From an uncultured Planctomycetaceae bacterium (GTDB taxonomy: Bacteria; Planctomycetota; Planctomycetia; Pirellulales; UBA1268), in assembly GCA_903919035.1 (NCBI GenBank), contig CAIXGY010000144.1:1-36643 (forward strand): a stretch of DNA of 36,643 nucleotides, read 5' to 3'. Under the pieces are notes generated by a model. The model saw only the letters and a program-made list of their open reading frames with translations, was not told the DNA's origin and searched no databases. Shown in pieces: positions 19,131-26,696 of the stretch. The translations under genes and the position numbers were made by a program. The first letter of the stretch is position 1. Each line of letters starts with the position of its first letter.

Positions 19131-19764
19131 CGCCACTCTCCTCGTACATGCCTTGGTTCACCCACACCTGAATCCCGATGTTGCCCTGCGCGGTCGGAGC
19201 CTCGCAGAAGCCGTAGTCGATCTTGGCCCGCAGCGTCGACAGGGGCATCGCACCGGCGATCGCCTTCTCGCACCGCGACATCTCCGCGCCGCCAAGCCGT
19301 CCCGCCAGCTGAATCTTCACGCCCTTCGCGCCCGCGTCCATCGTGGCGTCGATCGCCCGCTTGAGGGTGCGTCGAAAGGCAGCCCGCTTCGAAAGCTGGT
19401 CGGCGATGTCCTCGGCGATCAACTGGGCCTGGATCTCCGGGCGCCCGACCTCCTCGACCTTGAGGTTCACCCTCCGCCCGAGCAGCTCCTGGAGTTCATC
19501 CTGCAGGCGGTCCACCTCCTGCCCCTTACGGCCGATGATCACGCCCGGCCGCGCCGAGTGGAGGATCACCTTGACCTCGTCCCGCGTCCGCTCGATCTCC
19601 ACCTTCGGGATCGCAGCGGCGCGATACTTCGTCTTGAGGAACTTGCGGACCTTCACGTCTTCCAGCAGCAACGCCCTGAAGTCCTTCTTGGCGGCGTACC
19701 AGCGGCTCTTCCACGGCTCGGTGATGCCGGTGCGAAAGCCGACGGGATGTACTTTTTGGCCCAT
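19069..19764 (-). CDS. rpsC: 30S ribosomal protein S3
   Basis: S3 lines the mRNA entry channel and has helicase activity with S4 and S5. The 231-residue protein starts MGQKVHPVGFRTGITEPWKS at the ATG at 19764, which has GAGGAGG 5 bases upstream. A KH domain follows, with the loop ARPGVIIGRKGQEVDRLQDEL, and then the C-domain GAKGVKIQLAGRLGGAEMSR. The tail from about residue 208 (EESGDGADAQAGEAPKKPKR) is encoded over the start of rplP. An open frame to 19938 exists, but its extra residues are unrelated to S3. Confidence 0.96.
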   Translation of the reverse strand: MGQKVHPVGFRTGITEPWKSRWYAAKKDFRALLLEDVKVRKFLKTKYRAAAIPKVEIERTRDEVKVILHSARPGVIIGRKGQEVDRLQDELQELLGRRVNLKVEEVGRPEIQAQLIAEDIADQLSKRAAFRRTLKRAIDATMDAGAKGVKIQLAGRLGGAEMSRCEKAIAGAMPLSTLRAKIDYGFCEAPTAQGNIGIQVWVNQGMYEESGDGADAQAGEAPKKPKRSYKR

Positions 19765-19774
19765 GGTCGCCTCC

Positions 19775-20131
19775 TCACTCCCCGGTCGCGGCTGCGGTGG
19801 CGACCGTGTCGAGCGCCACCTTGATGTGCGACATCCGCCGCTTGATCCCGAACGCCTGGCCGCGCGACCGCGGCCGGATCCGCTTGAACATCGGCCCGCC
19901 GTCAACCCGGGCGTCCACGACCACGAGGTCGTCCACACCCGGAGCCTGCTGGTGCTCGGCGTTGCCCAACGCGCTCTTGATCACCTTCTCCAACATCCGC
20001 GCGCCGCGGTGAGGCTGGAAGCGGAGGATGTCGAGCGCCTCGTCGGCGAACTTGCCACGGACGAGATCCGCCAGCGCCCGCACCTTGCGGGCACTGATCC
20101 GGGCGTATTTGTGGGTCGCGGTATATGCCAT
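19775..20131 (-). CDS. rplV: 50S ribosomal protein L22
   Basis: L22 has a long beta hairpin lining the exit tunnel and touches all domains of 23S rRNA. The 118-residue protein begins MAYTATHKYARISARKVRALADLVRG and contains the hairpin region VDARVDGGPMFKRIRPRSRGQAFGIKRRMSHIKVAL in recognisable form. It lies between rpsS and rpsC in standard order, with a 10-base spacer to rpsC. Confidence 0.96.
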   Translation of the reverse strand: MAYTATHKYARISARKVRALADLVRGKFADEALDILRFQPHRGARMLEKVIKSALGNAEHQQAPGVDDLVVVDARVDGGPMFKRIRPRSRGQAFGIKRRMSHIKVALDTVATAAATGE

Positions 20132-20157
20132 GGGTCAGTCTCCGGGACGCCGGCCGT

Positions 20158-20451
20158 TCACTTGGCCGCCGCCGGCGTCGCCGCCTCCTTCACCTTCCCG
20201 CCGTGGCCGCGGAACGTCCGCGTCGGCGCGAACTCGCCGAGCTTGTGGCCCACCATGTCCTCCGTCACGAACACCTTCAGGTGCTGCTTGCCGTTATGCA
20301 CCATGAACGTGAGGCCGATGAACTCGGGCACGATCGTGCACGACCGCGACCAGGTCTTGATCGGATCCCGCTTGCCGGAGGAGAGTTGAGCCTCCACCTT
20401 CTCGAACACGCGCGGGTCGACGTACGGACCCTTTTTGGCACTGCGTCCCAT
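20158..20451 (-). CDS. rpsS: 30S ribosomal protein S19
   Basis: S19 sits in the 30S head and forms a complex with S13. The 97-residue protein begins [20 protein letters not shown] and contains [19 protein letters not shown] and [19 protein letters not shown], all diagnostic. It starts 5 bases after the rplB stop, which supports coupling of the two. Confidence 0.97.
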   Translation of the reverse strand: MGRSAKKGPYVDPRVFEKVEAQLSSGKRDPIKTWSRSCTIVPEFIGLTFMVHNGKQHLKVFVTEDMVGHKLGEFAPTRTFRGHGGKVKEAATPAAAK

Positions 20452-20456
20452 CTCGG

Positions 20457-21314
20457 TTACCTCAGTTTGATCTGGCCGTAGCGGCGGCTCTTCCGCCGGC
20501 GGATGATGAACGCGCTGGAAGGCTTCCGGGGCTTCCGGGTGCCGCCACCCTTGGCACTCTTGCCGGTCGGACTGACCGGATGCCGGCCGCCCTTCGTGCG
20601 TCCCTCGCCACCGCCGTGCGGATGGTCGATCGGGTTCATCGCCGTGCCGCGGACGTGCGGACGGATGCCCATCCAGCGGCTCCGCCCGGCCTTGCCGAGC
20701 CTGACGTTCATGTGCTCGGAGTTGCCGATGGCGCCGATCGTGGCCCGACAGGCTGCCGGCACGCGGCGAATCTCACCCGATGGGAGCGTGATCTGGGCCC
20801 ACTGGGCCTCGCGAGCCACGAGCACGGCCGACGAGCCGGCAGACCGGCAGAGCCGCCCACCGCGCCCCGCCTGCAATTCGATGTTGTGAATTTGCATGCC
20901 CAGCGGGATCGCCGACATCGGCAGGCAGTTGCCCACCTCGGGAGGCGCCTGATCGCCGCTCTGCACCGTCGCGCCGGCCACGAGGCCGTCAGGGGCGAGG
21001 ATGTAGCGCTTCTCGCCATCGGCGTAGTTGACGAGCGCCACACGGCAGGTGCGATTCGGATCGTATTGGATCGAATGCACCTTGCCGGGAACGCCGTCCT
21101 TGTTGCGGCGGAAGTCGACGAGACGGTAATGCTGTTTGTGACCGCCGCCGCGGTGCCGCGCCGTGATCTTGCCCTGGTTGTTGCGGCCGCCCGTCTTCTG
21201 CTTGCGGAACCGCAGCCCCTTGGGCACGGCGGCGCCCGGCGTCAGTTCGGCGAAGTCCGACACGCTCGCGCCGCGGCGGCCGGGACTGGTCGGGTTGTAC
21301 TGGCGGATGCCCAT
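20457..21314 (-). CDS. rplB: 50S ribosomal protein L2
   Basis: L2 is needed for subunit association and peptidyl transfer. The 285-residue protein is slightly longer than the usual 275. Key segments are [20 protein letters not shown] at the start, [22 protein letters not shown], and the catalytic-region loop [18 protein letters not shown], whose histidine (in HPHGGG) is essential in other bacteria. It lies between rplW and rpsS. Confidence 0.97.
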   Translation of the reverse strand: MGIRQYNPTSPGRRGASVSDFAELTPGAAVPKGLRFRKQKTGGRNNQGKITARHRGGGHKQHYRLVDFRRNKDGVPGKVHSIQYDPNRTCRVALVNYADGEKRYILAPDGLVAGATVQSGDQAPPEVGNCLPMSAIPLGMQIHNIELQAGRGGRLCRSAGSSAVLVAREAQWAQITLPSGEIRRVPAACRATIGAIGNSEHMNVRLGKAGRSRWMGIRPHVRGTAMNPIDHPHGGGEGRTKGGRHPVSPTGKSAKGGGTRKPRKPSSAFIIRRRKSRRYGQIKLR

Positions 21315-21342
21315 GGATGTGATCCGGTGCGACGTGCTCGGT

Positions 21343-21663
21343 TCAGAAGAGATTGATCTTGAAGTCGGGCTTGAGCTTCACGACGGCCTTCTTCCAGGCC
21401 TTCGTGCTCGTCCTCCGCAGCCGGCTGCGGCGCATCTTGCCCACGCGGTTCTGCACCGCGACCTTGTCCACCTTGACGGAAAACATCTCCTCGACGGCCC
21501 GGCGGATGTCGGCCTTCGTCGCTTCCGCCACGACCTCGAACGAGTAGGCGTTGTGACGCGTGGCCCGATGCATGCCCTTCTCGGTGACGAGGGGCCGGAG
21601 GATCACCTGATGCGGAGCGAGCCGGGGATTGAGGGCGGGCTGCGGGGGAACGGGGACGGCCAT
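21343..21663 (-). CDS. rplW: 50S ribosomal protein L23
   Basis: L23 marks the tunnel exit and docks trigger factor and SRP. The 106-residue protein has a short Pro-rich N-terminal lead, then the core [27 protein letters not shown] in clear family form and [19 protein letters not shown]. It begins 3 bases after the rplD stop and is followed by rplB. Confidence 0.96.
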   Translation of the reverse strand: MAVPVPPQPALNPRLAPHQVILRPLVTEKGMHRATRHNAYSFEVVAEATKADIRRAVEEMFSVKVDKVAVQNRVGKMRRSRLRRTSTKAWKKAVVKLKPDFKINLF

Positions 21664-21666
21664 GAT

Positions 21667-22368
21667 TTACGTCGCCTCCTTCTTCGCGGACCGCTTCGCG
21701 GCCGGCCGACGAGCGGCCTTCTTCTTGGCCGCGGGCTTGGGCTCCGCCTTGGCTGACGCCCGGAACGCATCCAAGGCCGCCTTCGTCATCACGATCGACC
21801 GCGGCCGGAGAATCGACCAGGCGTTCAACTCGGCAACCGGCGCCACCGACACTCCAGCGATGTTGCGGGCACTCTTCCAGACGTTGGCGTCGTGCTTCTC
21901 GGGGGCGACGAGAACGGTCTTCTCGCCCAGGCCGAGCGCCGCAAGCAGTCCCGACACGGCCTTCGTCCGCGGGGCCGCGACGGCGAGCGAGTCGACGAGC
22001 TTCACCTCGTCGTCGGCGATCCGCGAGGCCAGCGCCATCCGCGTGGCCGTCTGCAACGCCTTCCTCGGCATCCGCCAGCCGAAATCGCGGGGCCGCTTGG
22101 CGAAGATGTGACCGCCACCCCGTCGCGTGCCGCTCCGCCGTGCGCCAGCCCGGGCATTGCCCGTGCCCTTCTGGCGATACAGCTTCTTGGTCGAGCCGGC
22201 CACTTCGCCGCGCGTCTTGGTCTTCTGCGTGCCCTGGCGGGCCTTGGCCTGATACATGACGACGGCATCGTGCAGCAGCTGCTTGCTGACCTTCGGGGCC
22301 AGCTCGGCCGGATCGATCTCGTAGGAGCCGACCTGCTTGCCGGCCATGTCGTAGACGGCGAGGTTCAT
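21667..22368 (-). CDS. rplD: 50S ribosomal protein L4, Lys/Ala tail
   Basis: L4 lines the exit tunnel constriction and, in E. coli, represses the S10 operon at both transcription and translation. The family core is clear: TRGEVAGSTKKLYRQKGTGNARAGARRSGTRRGGG and HIFAKRPRDFGWRMPRKAL in recognisable form. At 233 residues it exceeds the usual 200-210 by a C-terminal Lys/Ala/Arg tail (from about 207). Its start overlaps the rplC stop by four bases (22365-22368). A possible attenuator in the rpsJ leader would suit L4-type control, but that link is inference. Confidence 0.96.
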   Translation of the reverse strand: MNLAVYDMAGKQVGSYEIDPAELAPKVSKQLLHDAVVMYQAKARQGTQKTKTRGEVAGSTKKLYRQKGTGNARAGARRSGTRRGGGHIFAKRPRDFGWRMPRKALQTATRMALASRIADDEVKLVDSLAVAAPRTKAVSGLLAALGLGEKTVLVAPEKHDANVWKSARNIAGVSVAPVAELNAWSILRPRSIVMTKAALDAFRASAKAEPKPAAKKKAARRPAAKRSAKKEAT

Positions 22369-23135
22369 TTGGCACCGGCCTTCTTCTTGCCGGTCGGAGC
22401 TGCCACCCCGACCTTCTTGATCTTGTTGGTCTCACGAACGAGCACGTAGCCGCCGATCGGGCCGGGCACGGCCCCCCGAATCACGATCAGATTTCGCTCT
22501 GCATCCAGGCTGACGAGCTTGACGTTTCGCATCGTCGATCGCTCGTTGCCGTAGCGACCGGCCATCCTCTTGCCCTTGAAGACGCGGGCCGGCGAGGTGT
22601 TCATGCTCGTGCCGCCTTGGTGCCGGTGCACCTTCTTCACACCGTGACTGGCGCGCTGCCCCTTGAAGCCGTGCCGCTTCATCACGCCGGCCGTGCCACG
22701 GCCCTTCGTGGTGCCGGTGACATCGACGAACCCGACGCCCTCGAAGACCGCGACGGTCATCACCGAGCCGACCTCGGCCCCTTCGTAGGCACCGCGCAAC
22801 TCGCGAACGAGACGCTTCGGCTCGCAGTTGGCCTTGGCCACGACCGCGGCACCCGCCTCCACCCGCCGCTTGGCCCGCCGTCCATCGAGCGTGGCCACCT
22901 GGCCGCGAACCGCCCGGCTTGCCAGGCGCCGCGGCTTGTCGAGGAAACCCAACTGCACGGCCGCGTAGCCGTCTCGATCGGGCGTCCGCACGGCGAGCAC
23001 GGGACACGGGCCGGCTTCGATCACCGTGACCGGCACCACGGAACCGTCGGCATCGAAAATCTGCGTCATGCCGACCTTGCGGCCGAGCAGGCCTTTGCGC
23101 CCTGCCTTCTCGGAGACCTTCGTCGATGCAGCCAT
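22365..23135 (-). CDS. rplC: 50S ribosomal protein L3, extended
   Basis: L3 starts 50S assembly and reaches into the peptidyl transferase centre. The 256-residue protein exceeds the usual 210-220, with about 14 extra N-terminal residues before KGLLGRKVGMTQIFDADG and further length inside and at the C-terminus. The loop KGQRASHGVKKVHRHQGGTS and the KGKRMAGRYGNERSTMRNVK stretch near residues 200-220 fit the family. It follows rpsJ by 211 bases, an unusually long gap holding a short tandem repeat. Confidence 0.96.
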   Translation of the reverse strand: MAASTKVSEKAGRKGLLGRKVGMTQIFDADGSVVPVTVIEAGPCPVLAVRTPDRDGYAAVQLGFLDKPRRLASRAVRGQVATLDGRRAKRRVEAGAAVVAKANCEPKRLVRELRGAYEGAEVGSVMTVAVFEGVGFVDVTGTTKGRGTAGVMKRHGFKGQRASHGVKKVHRHQGGTSMNTSPARVFKGKRMAGRYGNERSTMRNVKLVSLDAERNLIVIRGAVPGPIGGYVLVRETNKIKKVGVAAPTGKKKAGAK

Positions 23136-23297
23136 GGGTGTTCGCAGTCGCGACGGATTTCCCGGACGACCCCGGAGAGTCGTCGTCGATCCGCCTTCGG
23201 TTCACGCTCGAAGCCGTCGGCTACGGGAGCGCCAGGGGGTGAACCCGGGCCTTACCCGCAACGCCTTCCAAGCATGCCGTGCCGTGCGCTCCTAAAA

Positions 23298-23325
23298 GTT
23301 GAAATGCAGTGGTTGAAATGCGGTG
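23298..23325. repeat. 14-base tandem repeat in rpsJ-rplC gap
   Basis: Two 14-base units, GTTGAAATGCAGTG and GTTGAAATGCGGTG, sit head to tail with one mismatch, followed by a partial unit GTTGA. They lie just downstream of rpsJ in the 211-base gap before rplC. A GACGAC/GTCGTC hairpin also lies in this gap, near 23171-23190. No function is evident. Confidence 0.75.
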
Positions 23326-23346
23326 GTTGATCGGAAAACGGATGAA

Positions 23347-23673
23347 TCAGCGACTCGAAGCCTTGATCTTGATGTCGACGCCCGCGGGCAGGCTCAACTT
23401 GTTGAGCGCCTCGATCGTCTTGGCCGTGGCCTGGACGATGTCGATCACCCGCTTGTGGGTGCGGATTTCGTATTGCTGGCGGGCCTTCTTGTCGATGTGA
23501 GGGCTCGACAGCACCGTGTAGCGCTCGACCCTGGTGGGGAGCGGAATGGGGCCGTGGACCTCGGAATTGGTCCGCTTGGCCGTATCGACGATCTCCGCAG
23601 CGCTCTGATCGAGCACGGCGTGGTCGTAGGCCTCCATGCGGATGCGGATGATTTCCTGGGTCGGTCCGGCCAC
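23347..23673 (-). CDS. rpsJ: 30S ribosomal protein S10
   Basis: S10 is a 30S head protein and, as NusE, a transcription antitermination factor. The frame is open to 23814, but S10 is normally about 102 residues. I start at the GTG at 23673 because GAGGAG lies 9 bases upstream and the protein then begins [18 protein letters not shown], giving 108 residues. The core [20 protein letters not shown] and [11 protein letters not shown] is diagnostic. It is the first gene of the S10 block, about 170 bases below a strong promoter. Confidence 0.95.
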   Translation of the reverse strand: MAGPTQEIIRIRMEAYDHAVLDQSAAEIVDTAKRTNSEVHGPIPLPTRVERYTVLSSPHIDKKARQQYEIRTHKRVIDIVQATAKTIEALNKLSLPAGVDIKIKASSR

Positions 23674-23845
23674 GGTCGCTGTCTCCTCGCTGTGCAGCCG
23701 CGCAGGGCCGCCCGCTCTTGTATCGATCGCAGGGCCGCGTCGGCAGGAGTCTGCCTCGCGACCCGGAAGAAAAGCCCTGCGGAGGGCCTTTTTCGCGACA
23801 TCCCCGGCGGCCAAGGCCGGCCGCGGTCATCGCTGCGGATTCGAG
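23674..23845 (-). promoter_or_regulatory. S10-operon leader with attenuator-like hairpin
   Basis: This is the predicted untranslated leader between the promoter start and the rpsJ GTG, about 170 bases long. On the minus strand it has a GCGGCC/GGCCGC hairpin (23807-23824). Next comes a stem GCCCT-CCGC-AGGGC flanked by A-U pairs and followed by TTTTCTT (23767-23793), which resembles an intrinsic terminator placed before the first gene. In E. coli the same operon is controlled by attenuation in its leader; whether the same occurs here is unknown. The stem has only five strong pairs plus a bulge. Confidence 0.45.
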
Positions 23846-23851
23846 CCACGA

Positions 23852-23880
23852 AATCTAAAAGCGCTCTGGCGACCTGTCAA
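23852..23880 (-). promoter_or_regulatory. Sigma70-type promoter of the S10 cluster
   Basis: The minus strand reads a perfect TTGACA (23875-23880), a 17-base spacer, and TAGATT (23852-23857, 4 of 6). Transcription would begin near 23845. It lies between the DUF1080 gene (ends 24013) and rpsJ, the expected place for the main promoter of the ribosomal cluster. A perfect -35 with ideal spacing is unlikely by chance in sequence this GC-rich. Confidence 0.75.
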
Positions 23881-24012
23881 CGCCCTGTATTTTCCGGGCT
23901 TCAGACGCCCCTCGGCCCGATCCGCTCGGAATTCCCGGCTCTCCACGTCCAACCGGCATGGAGGACGCCCGTGCCGTCTCGACGGCACACGCGAGGATGC
24001 GGGCCGGCCGGA

Positions 24013-24762
24013 TTACGGCAGTTTTGCGAGCCGAACGTTGCGGAATTCGGCCCACATCGGGGCGCCGGCGTGGAGTTGCAGGGCGATGATGCCCTTCTCC
24101 AGGGCGAGCGCCGGGTCGGCGTCCGTGAAGTCGAGAATCAGCCTGCCGTTGAGCCAGTGCCGGATGTGGTTGCCCTCGGCGCGGATGATCACGTCGTTCC
24201 AGTCGTCGATCCGCATGAGCGTCTCGAACTCGGCCTGATCGACGAGGTGTTCTGCCACCTTCTTTCCCCCGACGGCCTCCCAGGTGGCCCGCTCGCCGGT
24301 CTGGCAGATTCGCTTCCGCGCGCCCCCCTCGTCATAGATGAAACCCGTGACGTGGGGCATCGTGCGTTCGTTCCGCAACTCGTGCTGATAGCCCCGCACC
24401 ACCCACTTGTTCTTCGCCGTGTCGTCGGTGACCCTCCGGGAGCGGTATTGGATGCCCGAATTGTTCGTCGCCGAGCAGCGGTAGGAGAGCCGGAGTTCGA
24501 AGTCGCCGACCTCGCCCCCTTGCCAGACGAGGAACGTGTTGCCGTGAGCCACGTGCTCCGGCGTGGTCTCGCCGTGGATCACCCCGTCGCGAACGCTCCA
24601 CAGCCGCGGATCACCGTCCCAGCCGGCCAAGTCGGAGCCGTTGAACAGCATCTCCATGTCCGCCGGTTCGGCGGGTGCGGCCGTGGCCTGCCGAGCCTCG
24701 CCACGGGCCACGGCGCCGCACATCGAGCAGACGATCAACAGCGACGCAAAACGAGCGATCAT
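24013..24762 (-). CDS. Secreted DUF1080 (3-keto-disaccharide hydrolase-like) protein
   Basis: This protein of about 249 residues has an N-terminal signal peptide (IARFASLLIVCSMCGAVARG) and then a single DUF1080 domain, a concanavalin-like beta sandwich. Domain marks are MLFNGSDLAGWDGDPRLWSV, NSGIQYRSRR and WNDVIIRAEGNHIRHWLNG. Some members cleave 3-keto sugars; many are uncharacterised and very numerous in Planctomycetes. The ATG at 24762 is chosen because it starts at the signal peptide, although the frame is open to 24846. It lies 124 bases downstream of a second gene with the same domain. The substrate is unknown. Confidence 0.88.
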   Translation of the reverse strand: MIARFASLLIVCSMCGAVARGEARQATAAPAEPADMEMLFNGSDLAGWDGDPRLWSVRDGVIHGETTPEHVAHGNTFLVWQGGEVGDFELRLSYRCSATNNSGIQYRSRRVTDDTAKNKWVVRGYQHELRNERTMPHVTGFIYDEGGARKRICQTGERATWEAVGGKKVAEHLVDQAEFETLMRIDDWNDVIIRAEGNHIRHWLNGRLILDFTDADPALALEKGIIALQLHAGAPMWAEFRNVRLAKLP

Positions 24763-24886
24763 GGCTGGCGGTGCCTCTTGACACATGACGGGTGAATCGA
24801 CCGCAAGTTTACCAGTGCCACGACCGGCGGCGAAGCACGGGGACACCCGCCGAGGACCACCTGGACAGGGGGACGCGAGTCCGCAC

Positions 24887-26551
24887 CTACGGGAGCCGCG
24901 TCGGCTGCAGCGGCTCGATCGGCCGGACCCAGATCGATCGAAACTGCACCGGGTCGCCGTGATCCTGGAGCGTCAGCGGTAGGGCATCGGGATGCTTCTC
25001 GTACGCGGGCGGCCGGTGCCAGAACGTCTTGCCTCGGATCACGGTGTCGCTGTGGATCGCGATGCCGTTGTGGAGCACGCTGATCCGGCCCGGCGACTCG
25101 AGCGTGCCCTGGGAGGTGAATCGCGGCCGCGTGAAGAGGATGTCGTAGGTCTGCCACTCGCCGGGCTTCCGGCAGGCGTTCACCGCCGGAGGTTGCTGCT
25201 TGTAGAGGGCCCCGCACTGGCCGTCCGGATAGGTGCGCGGCCCATCCGAGCCGTCCTCGAACGAGTCGAGCACCTGGATCTCGTACGCACCCATGAGAAA
25301 CACCCCGGAGTTGCCACGGCCCTGGCCCGTGCCGGTCGCGGGGGAAGGACTGCGAAACTCGACGTGCACCTGGCAGTCGCCGAATGACGCCTTGGACACG
25401 ATCTGCCCCTTGCCGACAGTCACGACTCCATCGGCCACCGCCCAGCGTTCACCATTCTCCCAGGCGGCCATGTCACGGCCGTCGAACAGAACGACGGCGT
25501 CGGCCGGGATCGCGGCGGGCTTCTCCGGTGCCGGACCCGGATCGACCACCTGCGGCCGCGGCCACTCGATCGCCATCCGCCACTCGTCGCTGCCGTGCTT
25601 GGTGCCCCGAAGCTGCAGCCGGCGCCTGCGGATCGATTCGGTGATCCGCCGGGCTTCGGCCTCGGCCACCGCGATCGGAAGACCCTCGGGCGTGCCTGGC
25701 CGGGCGTGGCCTGCGGCCTCCCGGTAGGCGTCGCGGAGCAGCTTCATCCGCGCAGTCACCTCCGGCAGGAACGGCCGCAATTTCGCCGGCACATCGGGGT
25801 CGGCCGCCGCCGACTCGTCGCCGAGTCCGGCGATCACAGCCCGGCAGATCGCCCAGTGGCCGTCGTCGTTGGGGTGGATGCAATCCGGCGTGAAGGTCGC
25901 CTTCGGATCCTTCAGCCGCCGGGCCGCGAGCGCGGCCTTCATGGGCCCGTGGACGTCGATCACGGCCCACCCATCCGCCCGCTTGGCAAGCAGCCATTCG
26001 GCGTAGGCCGTCAGGACGGCGTCGTAGTCGGCGTCGCCCGCCGGTCCGGGATCATCCGGCTGCTTGTCGTAGATCGGGGGCGTGAGATGGATGATCGTCG
26101 CCCCCGCCTTCTCGACGGTGGCGTGCAGCCGCTCCATGCCCGCCTTGAACTTCGCGAAGCGGCCCTCGTCGAGCGGCAGGTACGTGCCGCAGTTCATGCC
26201 GTACATCGCGAGCACGAGATCGGGCCTCGTGACCCGCAGCACGCCGTCGAGGCGGTCGAACAGGTCGGGCCGCGGAAACGCCCCGCCGGCGTGCTGGACC
26301 TCGGTGAGGCCCGAGGTCGTCTCGCTGGACAGCCCCACGTTGACGACGTCGGCCTCGACGCCCCGCTCCTCCATCCAGGCCGCGAGGTCAGCCACCCAGC
26401 GGCCATCCTGGGTGATCGAGTCGCCAAGCACGACGATCCGCCGCGCATGCCGGAAAAGGTCGCCGGGATTCGCGGACTCTGCGGCTGCAGCCTGGACAAG
26501 TCCGGCGAGGATGACGATCGGGGCGGCGAGGGGACGGATGAGGCGGTGCAT
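24887..26551 (-). CDS. SGNH hydrolase fused to DUF1080 domain
   Basis: This secreted 554-residue protein joins two domains. After a signal peptide (about 1-25) comes an SGNH/GDSL hydrolase: block I GDSIT with Ser45 as nucleophile, YGMNCG near 117-122 in the place of the usual GxND block, and DCIHPNDDGH with Asp223 and His226 as the other catalytic residues. From about 351 is a DUF1080 domain (VVLFDGRDMAAWE, NSGVFLMGAYEIQVLDS, YPDGQCGALYKQQPP). An esterase, for example a sugar deacetylase, coupled to a sugar-binding or lyase domain is a reasonable guess. The next gene encodes another DUF1080 protein, which suggests a small carbohydrate-processing pair. Confidence 0.88.
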   Translation of the reverse strand: MHRLIRPLAAPIVILAGLVQAAAAESANPGDLFRHARRIVVLGDSITQDGRWVADLAAWMEERGVEADVVNVGLSSETTSGLTEVQHAGGAFPRPDLFDRLDGVLRVTRPDLVLAMYGMNCGTYLPLDEGRFAKFKAGMERLHATVEKAGATIIHLTPPIYDKQPDDPGPAGDADYDAVLTAYAEWLLAKRADGWAVIDVHGPMKAALAARRLKDPKATFTPDCIHPNDDGHWAICRAVIAGLGDESAAADPDVPAKLRPFLPEVTARMKLLRDAYREAAGHARPGTPEGLPIAVAEAEARRITESIRRRRLQLRGTKHGSDEWRMAIEWPRPQVVDPGPAPEKPAAIPADAVVLFDGRDMAAWENGERWAVADGVVTVGKGQIVSKASFGDCQVHVEFRSPSPATGTGQGRGNSGVFLMGAYEIQVLDSFEDGSDGPRTYPDGQCGALYKQQPPAVNACRKPGEWQTYDILFTRPRFTSQGTLESPGRISVLHNGIAIHSDTVIRGKTFWHRPPAYEKHPDALPLTLQDHGDPVQFRSIWVRPIEPLQPTRLP

Positions 26552-26696
26552 GGCGAGTGCGGCGCCGGCGTGGCGTCTTTCCAGGTGGCGAACAGGTGGC
26601 CATCGGCGCGACGCGGGCGCGGCTCTCCGTCGGCGACCATCGGCAAAGTATGGGACGGCCGTCGGCTGGTTCGCAAATCTGCGCCGACCCTGCCCG

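Noticed and set aside
23347-23814. The longer 155-residue frame for rpsJ.
   Set aside because: The extra 47 residues match nothing in S10, and a good Shine-Dalgarno sequence precedes the GTG at 23673.
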